IMG/VR virus record: IMGVR_UViG_3300025669_000052 | Span: 1-48,606 of that record | Source: a virus | Reading direction: 5' to 3' (one strand) | DNA: 48,606 nt | Part shown: piece by piece, positions 1-6,367 of the stretch | Layout of the letters: each line of letters begins with the position of its first letter | Numbering within the stretch: position 1 is the stretch's first letter | Notes under the pieces: model-generated | Databases searched by the model: none | What the model was told of the DNA's origin: nothing | Seen by the model: only the letters and a program-made list of their open reading frames with translations | Program-made: the position numbers and the translations under genes

Positions 1-2
1 AG

Positions 3-185
3 AACTTTAGAGTATGTTATTTACCACAACCAATAGAAAATAGAAGTGCAAGACAGGAAGAATATGAAATGGCCCATAATTTACGTAACCATGCACGACA
101 CAATGAATCAATACAATGGAGCACACAAGAACAGAGAGAACTAGCAGAAAGGGAAAGAGATGGGTTTAATTTATTAAATAGATAA
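3..185 (+). CDS. C-terminal fragment of an unidentified protein
   Basis: An open frame enters from the left edge and ends at TAA 183-185, giving 60 residues with no start inside the window that I would trust. The fragment is very polar and rich in Glu, Arg, Gln and Asn (for example QEEYEMAHNLRNHAR), so probably helical. The other two forward frames are closed within the first 36 bases. The stop codon lies inside the first copy of the 61-bp repeat that follows, so this gene is the last before the repeat region. I do not recognise the family. Confidence 0.6.
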   Translation, partial: NFRVCYLPQPIENRSARQEEYEMAHNLRNHARHNESIQWSTQEQRELAERERDGFNLLNR

Positions 186-302
186 TATTATATATATAAT
201 ATATAAGATAAGTAATATTGCATATTACTTATCTATATATAGATAATATTATATATATAATATATAAGATAAGTAATATTGCATATTACTTATCTATATA
301 TA
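181..302. repeat. Two exact tandem copies of a 61-bp AT-rich repeat
   Basis: Positions 181-241 and 242-302 are identical base for base, and a third copy starts at 303 but diverges after GATAATAT. The unit is almost entirely A and T. Each copy carries a perfect inverted repeat with 13-base arms (AGATAAGTAATAT and its complement) around a TGC centre, at 206-234 and 267-295. The repeat fills most of the 197-base gap before the gene at 383. Iterated palindromes in an AT-rich gap next to the early gene block suggest a replication origin, a partition/packaging site or a tandem operator; the sequence alone does not decide. Confidence 0.85.
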
Positions 303-308
303 GATAAT
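218..308 (+). promoter_or_regulatory. Candidate tandem promoters built by the 61-bp repeat
   Basis: TTGCAT at 218-223 is followed after 18 bases by GATAAT at 242-247, and the same pair recurs at 279-284 and 303-308. Each resembles a sigma-70 promoter with a weak -35 and a good -10. The -35-like element overlaps the centre of the 13-base palindrome, which would make the palindrome an operator. All downstream genes to 25739 lie on this strand. In such AT-rich DNA chance matches are expected, so this is tentative. Confidence 0.3.
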
Positions 309-382
309 ATATAATATTATATGTAAATGGAATTGCCGATGGGCTACACCTAAAGAACAACAAAACAATAGGAGAATAAAAC

Positions 383-649
383 ATGGATGAGGAACGTAAA
401 CTTTACAGTTTTGATGAACTTTATCAACAGCATAAGAAAAATGGTAGGGGGTTAAATTCTAATTCTCACAAAAGAGGAAAAGAAAATCCCTTGATTGAAG
501 ATAGGGCTTTAAATGTTCTTATGGGTAGAGTTACAACAAAAGGATACAAGCTAATTGAGTTAGCGTTAGCACATCCACAAGAATTAAACGACTCATTTAG
601 AGTGATTCAGAATGTTAACATTTCACATTATGTTAAAAAGTATGAATAA
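383..649 (+). CDS. Hypothetical protein, 88 aa
   Basis: The first complete gene after the repeat region, preceded by AGGAG at about 371. It encodes a small basic protein rich in Lys, Asn and His at the N-terminus, followed by a likely helical C-terminal half (IEDRALNVLMGRV, IELALAHPQELNDSF). No domain, membrane segment or Cys cluster is visible. It lies 15 bases upstream of the ATP-grasp gene at 665 and is probably co-transcribed with the amidoligase cassette, so it could be a substrate, carrier or unrelated early protein. I do not recognise the family. Confidence 0.7.
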   Translation: MDEERKLYSFDELYQQHKKNGRGLNSNSHKRGKENPLIEDRALNVLMGRVTTKGYKLIELALAHPQELNDSFRVIQNVNISHYVKKYE

Positions 650-664
650 TAGGAGGTAAATAAT

Positions 665-1612
665 ATGTCGTTATGTGTAGGGGACAGAGTGTACCATCGT
701 GGTGCAAAGGGAAATGGTGTTATTGTTACCATTAATGAGGATTTGAATAGGGATAAATATGGTATCAAATTCTTTTGGAGTAAATATAAAAAGATGAAAT
801 TACACAACTTAAATGGTTTCTTGAGTAAACCGATGGGAGTTTGGGCGAGTGAGGATAAAATAACTAAAACTCCTATGCCTACAAGAACAAATGCAGTTAC
901 GGTCATGGGTACACGATCACTCGATAAATTAATTAGAAATATTTGTGAGTTTCCTCATCATATTAATTGTGTTCCTTTTTATGGTTCTGATTATGTTATC
1001 CATGTTAATTATGGTACATTTAAAAATGCTCCTCAAAGAGGGAGGGTGATAAACCGCCATTTAGTATCTGATAAATATGAGCAATGCAGACAAATGTTAG
1101 AAAACGGCGTGTCTGTACCTTTTATAGCCAGAGCACCTTTTGAGGGGTGTATTCAAAAACCATTTCACTCTATGGGAGGTAAAAATATAAAGAAGTATAG
1201 CAGGGGGGATATAACCTACGGTTATTTTCAAAAGGAGATAAAAAAGGTACGAGAATTTAGAGCACATGTATTTCTATGGGGGGAGTGTAAAGTTCCCCTA
1301 ATTCAGGAAAAGACGGTAGACGATCCTACTCAATTAACATGGAATAAAAAACAGGGAGGTAAATTTCATACAGTATTTCAGCATATTCCACACAAAAGAA
1401 ATACTGATGACAGGCTATTCAATAAAATAGTAACTCTTTCAGTAGAAGCTACAAAAGCAATAGGTTATGATATGGGTGGAGTTGATTTAGCTTTAGATAA
1501 TGATGGTAAACTGTGGGTATTTGAAATTAACTCTCGCATGGGGCTGAGAGAAAAGAGTCTTTGTACCTATAAAACTAAATTTTGGGAGCTTTACAACGCT
1601 ACCGAAGTGTAA
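665..1612 (+). CDS. ATP-grasp amide ligase-like protein with N-terminal SH3/KOW-like domain
   Basis: 315 residues. Residues 1-55 (CVGDRVYHRGAKGNGVI) look like a small SH3/KOW-type barrel. The rest has ATP-grasp marks: the nucleotide-binding strand with Lys165 and the glycine loop at 170-172 (KPFHSMGGKN), EFRAH at 197-201, and the metal-binding end with Asp274 (GGVDLAL) and Glu287/Asn289 (VFEINSRMGL). Members of this fold make an acyl-phosphate from ATP and join it to an amine. The RBS is AGGAGG before ATG 665. The gene starts a run with a second ATP-grasp gene, an amidoligase and a class II amidotransferase, so a peptide- or amide-forming role is inferred. Substrate is unknown; a RimK-like or phage COOH-NH2 ligase family is the nearest fit. 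Confidence 0.8.
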   Translation: MSLCVGDRVYHRGAKGNGVIVTINEDLNRDKYGIKFFWSKYKKMKLHNLNGFLSKPMGVWASEDKITKTPMPTRTNAVTVMGTRSLDKLIRNICEFPHHINCVPFYGSDYVIHVNYGTFKNAPQRGRVINRHLVSDKYEQCRQMLENGVSVPFIARAPFEGCIQKPFHSMGGKNIKKYSRGDITYGYFQKEIKKVREFRAHVFLWGECKVPLIQEKTVDDPTQLTWNKKQGGKFHTVFQHIPHKRNTDDRLFNKIVTLSVEATKAIGYDMGGVDLALDNDGKLWVFEINSRMGLREKSLCTYKTKFWELYNATEV

Positions 1613-1627
1613 AAGGAGGTGTAAATA

Positions 1628-1966
1628 ATGTTTAATATATTTAAAAGGAAAAAGAAATTGGATGAAGATTTAATAATAGCAAAAGTGTTGATGGAAATAA
1701 AAGATCGTGTTGATTATCAATGCAGAGCATTAGTATATTCTATGTTTGAGAGAACATCTTGTAACGATAGAGTAGAATCTGCGTGGGGAAAAGGTTTTAT
1801 GGTAAAAGTGCCTACATTGCGAAAAACGATATTTGATTATCTCATTGATGAATCCTTTAAAAGATTTAAAAAAGAGATAGAATATAAAGCAATAGCACGT
1901 ATTCAAGGAGAGGAATTTCTTGATGCTTTTATTGAACGTATTAATAAAAAACAATTAAAAGGATAA
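1628..1966 (+). CDS. Hypothetical basic helical protein, 112 aa
   Basis: It starts 15 bases after the first ATP-grasp gene behind AAAGGAGGTG, and lies between the two ATP-grasp genes. The protein begins MFNIFKRKKK and is predicted mostly helical and basic, with two Cys and no clear domain. It contains no signal peptide or membrane span. Because it sits inside a set of predicted amide ligases, it is a candidate substrate, carrier or subunit of that system, but this rests on position only. Confidence 0.7.
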   Translation: MFNIFKRKKKLDEDLIIAKVLMEIKDRVDYQCRALVYSMFERTSCNDRVESAWGKGFMVKVPTLRKTIFDYLIDESFKRFKKEIEYKAIARIQGEEFLDAFIERINKKQLKG

Positions 1967-1984
1967 ATGGGAGGGAAGTAAATT

Positions 1985-2764
1985 ATGAAAACTATTATGT
2001 TATTGTCTAAGGAAAAGAGTAAGACTGCAAAGGCTCTTGTGAAACATTGTGAATTTACTCACAACACAATGACTCCTAAACCTCACGCAATCATAAACTA
2101 TGGATTGCAGGGGAAACAGAGAATGCTGTGGTATAAAGAGCATGGACAGGAAATGGAGGGAATTCCAATTATAAATGATTGGGTTCAAATATCAAGATGT
2201 AACATGGTGAAACTGGCGGAATCTGGAGGTATTCCTGTACCAGAAACACACAATAATATTAAGTCTGTTCCAGAAGATCAGCAATTTGATTTTGTTATTA
2301 AACAAAATTGGGCAAATATACCAGAAGAGATGCGTAACGTAACTAAAAATACTGCACCTAAAAAGGGGGAATACCTTCAACGGTACATGTCTAATAAGAC
2401 TTACGAAATTAGAGTGGCAGGATTTTTATGGGAAGATTTGGGAAATTGGTTAGTGTGGAAGAAAAAGAATGTTGATTTAAATAGTAAATATAGAGTGACA
2501 GCATTTCCATTTAATGATATTGTTTTAAAAATTTGTATAAAACATACAGAAGAAATTCTTAAAAAACTGGGATTGTTATTTGGGTCTGCTAATTTTATAT
2601 TTGATAATAACTTTAAAAGACTCGAATTTTTAGAAATAAACACCTGTCCTAAATTTTTAACATCATCAAAGGTACATTATCAAAAATATTTTGAAGAATT
2701 AAAAATGATTTTAACTGAAACTACAAAGGAGGGAGTTGCAAAATGGATAAGCAAACTGTTGTAG
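1985..2764 (+). CDS. Second ATP-grasp amide ligase-like protein
   Basis: 259 residues with the order expected of an ATP-grasp enzyme: an N-terminal pre-ATP domain (to about 75), VIKQNW with Lys106 as the nucleotide-binding lysine, GEYLQRYM (128-135), the strand YEIRVAGFLW (140-149) and the terminal FLEINTCPKF, whose Glu and Asn fit the metal ligands. It is shorter than the gene at 665 and not close to it in sequence, so the two are not a simple duplication. The end overlaps the start of the zinc-finger/amidoligase gene by 22 bases, indicating coupled translation. Predicted role: ATP-dependent ligation of a carboxylate to an amine, with unknown substrate. Confidence 0.8.
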   Translation: MKTIMLLSKEKSKTAKALVKHCEFTHNTMTPKPHAIINYGLQGKQRMLWYKEHGQEMEGIPIINDWVQISRCNMVKLAESGGIPVPETHNNIKSVPEDQQFDFVIKQNWANIPEEMRNVTKNTAPKKGEYLQRYMSNKTYEIRVAGFLWEDLGNWLVWKKKNVDLNSKYRVTAFPFNDIVLKICIKHTEEILKKLGLLFGSANFIFDNNFKRLEFLEINTCPKFLTSSKVHYQKYFEELKMILTETTKEGVAKWISKLL

Positions 2765-4236
2765 AAAAAATTTCTTTAATTAATGAAGACATTAAAGCAA
2801 TTACAAAATTTATAGATGAGTTTTTTGTGTATGATGATTGTAATTGTGATGGATGTTCTCGTAAGAGAAACGGGGTTAAACTAAAAAGTCTGTTTAAGAC
2901 AGTTAAAACAATAGATATTTTAAATAGGAATAAAGAAAATCTATCTGAAGATATTTCTGATTTATTTACTTTTATAAATAATATTAGTTTGAAATTAAAA
3001 CAAACTAAAAAAAATAACAAAACAATGTTAAAAAATATAGACGTTTTTGATGAGTGTGATTTGTGGATTTGTAAAATTTGTGGTACATGTGTAAATGATA
3101 AAGAAAATGAAGGGAATATTTGTAGCACATGTTATGTTACATTTTATGATAAATGTACAAAATGTGGTGTACATATCATAAAATCAAAAGATAATGCATA
3201 TAATGGTGGACGTTTTTTCTGTTCCAAATGTGTAAAAACGCTAGAGAAGTGTATAGATTGTAATAATTTATATGAAAAAAAGGAGATGAATGAAAAGAGT
3301 CAATTTATAAATTCTAGGGGAGAATTTATACATGAAACTAAATATATATGTGAATATTGTAAAAACTCATACATAACCTGTCACCAGTGTGGAATATCTA
3401 TGCACGAATCCGCATCCTTTTGTTATGGTGATAATAGATATTGTGGGGATTGTATTGCTGATAAACAACATCTGTTTGCATACAATTATAGACCAGCAGC
3501 GAATAAATTCTGTATTGATAAAAGAAAAACCAAAAATAAAGATACTAATCTTTTATATTATGGTTGTGAAATTGAATTGGAGAGTAACTATGATGGTGTT
3601 GATAGAAATAATATTATAAAAGCCGTATCTGATATTTTTGGAGATAACTTAGTGTACGGAAAGGAAGATGGGTCATTGACACATGGATTTGAATTTGTAA
3701 CACATCCGTTTGCATGGGATTGGTTTATGGCTAATAAATATAAGTTTAATCAGCTATTTTCTATGTCGAAACTATATGGCTTAAAAGCTATGTCTACTTG
3801 TGGTGTACACGTTCATATGTCAAAGAATGCTTTTACCTCTTGTCATTTATATAAATTTATGTATTTTATAAATGAAAATAAACATAGAAATTTTATGACC
3901 AAGGTAGCGAAAAGAGATATTACGGGTCATAGGTTTTGTGCTGCTGTTGAGGGTAAAAAACCATTAATGGCTTTGGTAAACAAAAATAAAGAGTTTAGTA
4001 TAGGCAAATATAGTGCTGTTAATTTACATCCTCCGCAAACTGCTGAGGTGCGTATTTTTCAGGGTACGGATAAGCCACGAGTATTCTTTGCTTATTTGGA
4101 GTTTTTAAATTCTTTATATAAGTTTACAAAAGATATTTCTATAAAAGAAGTGGGAGTAGATAATTTTGTATTATATTTAGATAAAAACAAAAATCAAAAT
4201 GTCAACATTCTTAAATTAATAACTAAGGGGGGATAA
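2743..4236 (+). CDS. Zinc-finger array fused to a glutamine synthetase-like amidoligase
   Basis: 497 residues. Residues 33-38 carry C-x-C-x2-C, and 110-237 hold at least five further Cys pairs (CKIC, CSTC, CTKC, CSKC, CIDC, CEYC, CHQC, CGDC), a LIM/RING-like array that should bind several zinc ions. From about 270 comes an amidoligase (GS/gamma-glutamylcysteine synthetase fold): GCEIELE with Glu276/278/280, DGSLTHGFEFVTHPF (309-323), CGVHVHMS with His356/358, and EVRIFQG with Arg437. Known members use ATP to form amide bonds. ATG 2743 follows GGAGGG and overlaps the preceding gene. The zinc array probably recognises the protein or RNA partner; that is inference. Confidence 0.85.
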   Translation: MDKQTVVEKISLINEDIKAITKFIDEFFVYDDCNCDGCSRKRNGVKLKSLFKTVKTIDILNRNKENLSEDISDLFTFINNISLKLKQTKKNNKTMLKNIDVFDECDLWICKICGTCVNDKENEGNICSTCYVTFYDKCTKCGVHIIKSKDNAYNGGRFFCSKCVKTLEKCIDCNNLYEKKEMNEKSQFINSRGEFIHETKYICEYCKNSYITCHQCGISMHESASFCYGDNRYCGDCIADKQHLFAYNYRPAANKFCIDKRKTKNKDTNLLYYGCEIELESNYDGVDRNNIIKAVSDIFGDNLVYGKEDGSLTHGFEFVTHPFAWDWFMANKYKFNQLFSMSKLYGLKAMSTCGVHVHMSKNAFTSCHLYKFMYFINENKHRNFMTKVAKRDITGHRFCAAVEGKKPLMALVNKNKEFSIGKYSAVNLHPPQTAEVRIFQGTDKPRVFFAYLEFLNSLYKFTKDISIKEVGVDNFVLYLDKNKNQNVNILKLITKGG

Positions 4237-4240
4237 TGGT

Positions 4241-4549
4241 ATGTGGAAAACGGTTATGGGGTATAATAAATATGAAATTAATACTGAAGGTATGATTAAA
4301 CATAAAAAAACAGGACATATTTTAAAAAACACAAAACGAAAGGATGGTTATTATCAAGTGGGATTGCCAAGAAAAGAATATATTCATGTATTAATTGGTA
4401 AAACATTTTTACAAAGATTATTAAAAAACTGGTATAAATTTAATGTACCGAATAGGAGTTGTACAATGATAGCAAAAATATTTAAAGTATCTTATAGTAC
4501 AATTACCAAGATAAAAAATTCAGAGAGGGGGTGGTTACTATTTGTATAA
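4241..4549 (+). CDS. NUMOD4-like remnant of a homing endonuclease lacking the HNH core
   Basis: 102 residues. The start (MWKTVMGYNKYEINTEG, then GHILK and YYQVGL..YIHVLIGKTF) matches the NUMOD4 plus lead-in of phage HNH homing endonucleases. The expected HNH core (an N-H-I-D-G type segment) is absent. The protein passes directly to a C-terminal helix-turn-helix like NUMOD/IENR modules (SCTMIAKIFKVSYSTITKIK). It therefore looks like an internally deleted homing endonuclease that keeps only DNA-binding parts. It sits between the amidoligase and the amidotransferase, and its last 10 bases overlap the latter. It may be inert or a DNA-binding regulator. Confidence 0.65.
   Translation: MWKTVMGYNKYEINTEGMIKHKKTGHILKNTKRKDGYYQVGLPRKEYIHVLIGKTFLQRLLKNWYKFNVPNRSCTMIAKIFKVSYSTITKIKNSERGWLLFV
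4521..4542 (+). promoter_or_regulatory. Ribosome site favouring an AUU start at 4540
   Basis: The purine run CAGAGAGGGGG at 4521-4531 directly abuts GTG 4531, leaving almost no spacing for that codon. It is 9 bases from ATT 4540. ATT is immediately followed by TGT, so initiation there makes Met-Cys, which is what a class II amidotransferase needs. There is no ATG in the frame nearby. Confidence 0.5.
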
Positions 4550-5433
4550 TTGTATACCACCCAGAAAAGGCTGAGGTAATCACAAAGAAAACACTAAAAA
4601 TCTGCTTCAAAAATAACGATGATGGGGCAGGATATACCTATTGGGACGGAGAGAAAGGTAAATGGATTATAAAAAAGGGATTTATGACTTGGGGATCATT
4701 TTGGAACGCATTTAAAAAACATGAGTTTACTAAAAATGATGCGTGGGCAGCCCATTTTAGAATAGCTACATCAGGTAATACAGATAGTGGAAACACTCAT
4801 CCTTTCCCTATTACTAATAGCTATGATGAAATGAGAGAATTAGAATTAGAAACAGATATGGCTGCTTTTCATAATGGTATTATGGGTACGGGAGAAGAAA
4901 AAGCGAGTGACACAATGAAACATATTAAAAAGTGCCTACACCCATTACGAAAACAGTTTATGAAAGACGAGTTTTTATACATCATGAAGAAATTATGTGA
5001 TATCAGTTCTAACAGATGGTTAATAGCAACGACAAAAGAAGTTTTATTTTTAGGAGATTGGAAAAAACATGAGGGGTCTTATTTTTCTAATACGTCATAT
5101 GAAAAATTGAAATGGTCTGCTCAACCAACTGTTAATAATCAAAATAGTAACTATAATAAAGGTAACTATACAGGAAAGTATCCTAAAACAGACTATTGGA
5201 ATAGTAAAGAATATGAAAATTATAGAAACTGGAGTGATTATTATCAAGGAGATGGAAAGTTTGATGTCGGTGATTTTTCGAAATGTGTTGCTTGTGGTGA
5301 GGAGGAGTTCATCGGCCCATCTATGTTTAGTGATTTCAAACTGAGATGTTTCAAATGCGGGTGTGTATTTGATCCTGTAACAGAGAAAGTGAGTTTCTTT
5401 GTGCCAGCAGAGTATGACAAGGGGGGTAAATAA
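4540..5433 (+). CDS. Class II (Ntn-type) glutamine amidotransferase-like protein with C-terminal zinc ribbon
   Basis: 297 residues if started at ATT 4540 (300 if at GTG 4531). The start Met-Cys-IIVYHP puts Cys2 as the N-terminal nucleophile. Further family marks are NNDDGAGY, AHFRIATSG at 71-79 (substrate Arg and Thr), THPFP, and FHNGIMG at 110-116 (Asn-Gly oxyanion hole). These enzymes release ammonia from glutamine for a partner synthetase, or act as related amidohydrolases. After a Tyr/Asn-rich linker comes a zinc ribbon, CVACGEEEF...CFKCGC. It closes the ATP-grasp/amidoligase cassette and is overlapped by one base with the primase gene (TAATG). An ammonia supply or an amide-cleaving role in that pathway is inferred. 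Confidence 0.8.
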   Translation: MCIIVYHPEKAEVITKKTLKICFKNNDDGAGYTYWDGEKGKWIIKKGFMTWGSFWNAFKKHEFTKNDAWAAHFRIATSGNTDSGNTHPFPITNSYDEMRELELETDMAAFHNGIMGTGEEKASDTMKHIKKCLHPLRKQFMKDEFLYIMKKLCDISSNRWLIATTKEVLFLGDWKKHEGSYFSNTSYEKLKWSAQPTVNNQNSNYNKGNYTGKYPKTDYWNSKEYENYRNWSDYYQGDGKFDVGDFSKCVACGEEEFIGPSMFSDFKLRCFKCGCVFDPVTEKVSFFVPAEYDKGGK

Positions 5434-6356
5434 TGGTTGAATCTATGATTAAAGCACCAGAAGAAGTGATGAAAGCCATAGACTCCGGTAATATTGGTGG
5501 TAGGATTTGCCATTTAAAAAGAGCTGATGGAACTAACTGTTCCAATGGTAAATCTTCTTCTATGGTGATTACTAAACGACACACATGCTGGGGATACTAT
5601 TGTTTTAGATGTAAAATGTACGGAGAAATTCCCTTTGATAGGAATACTCCAGCACAGACTCTAAAACTAATAGCGGCTAACAGAGCACGAAAAGAGATGA
5701 ATTTATTTGGTAGCAGCATAACTCTACCACGAGATTTTGAAGTGATAAACGGTAACAATGCCACAGCAGCAGCACGTAATTGGCTGTGGAGATACGGAAT
5801 AGGGTTAAATCTGTGGAAGAAGTATCAGATAGGATGGAGTAATATTTACCAAAGATTAATCTTTCCATTGAGAGGAGATTTAAAAATAAAAGAGAGTGTA
5901 ACACTAAAAGACACATTGTTAGGATGGGTGGGTCGTGATGTGGAGTTTGTCAAAGATGAAAATAAAATGACCGTAGGCTCTCCAAAATATTTGATTAGAA
6001 CAAAAGAAGATAAAGAGCGTAAATATTTTACCTACAATAGAAAAGATGCAAAGACACTAGTTATAGTGGAAGATATTTTATCTGCTATAAAAGTATTTGA
6101 AGCTGTTGATAATGTAAATGTTATGGCGTTGTTAAATTCTTCTATCAATCCATTGGATGTATTTACGCATTACAGACGGCAAGCAATAAAGATTTGGCTG
6201 GATGCTGACATGAGAAAAAAGTCTATTGGAGAGGTAACTCGATTGTCACAGTTCGGATTTACAGTTAAGCACATATATAGTTTTAAAGACCCTAAAGAGC
6301 ATAGATATAGTGATATTAAAGAATTATTAAAACCAACATTAAGATTAGTAGGATAG
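5433..6356 (+). CDS. DNA primase (zinc finger plus Toprim)
   Basis: 307 residues. An N-terminal zinc-binding site is formed by Cys26, Cys36, Cys52, Cys57 and/or Cys60 (CHLKRADGTNC, CWGYYCFRC). A Toprim domain follows, with the catalytic Glu213 in LVIVEDILSAIKV and the Asp-x-Asp pair at 257/259 in IWLDADM. It should synthesise RNA primers for the helicase and polymerase encoded downstream. It has no helicase domain, so it is like the primase half of T7-type primase-helicases, with the helicase supplied by the separate gene at 8377. Start ATG 5433 overlaps the preceding stop. Confidence 0.88.
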   Translation: MVESMIKAPEEVMKAIDSGNIGGRICHLKRADGTNCSNGKSSSMVITKRHTCWGYYCFRCKMYGEIPFDRNTPAQTLKLIAANRARKEMNLFGSSITLPRDFEVINGNNATAAARNWLWRYGIGLNLWKKYQIGWSNIYQRLIFPLRGDLKIKESVTLKDTLLGWVGRDVEFVKDENKMTVGSPKYLIRTKEDKERKYFTYNRKDAKTLVIVEDILSAIKVFEAVDNVNVMALLNSSINPLDVFTHYRRQAIKIWLDADMRKKSIGEVTRLSQFGFTVKHIYSFKDPKEHRYSDIKELLKPTLRLVG

Positions 6357-6367
6357 GAGGAATTATT

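Noticed and set aside
181-302. Possible CRISPR array
   Set aside because: Two adjacent 61-bp copies without unique spacers are a simple tandem repeat, not repeat-spacer units.
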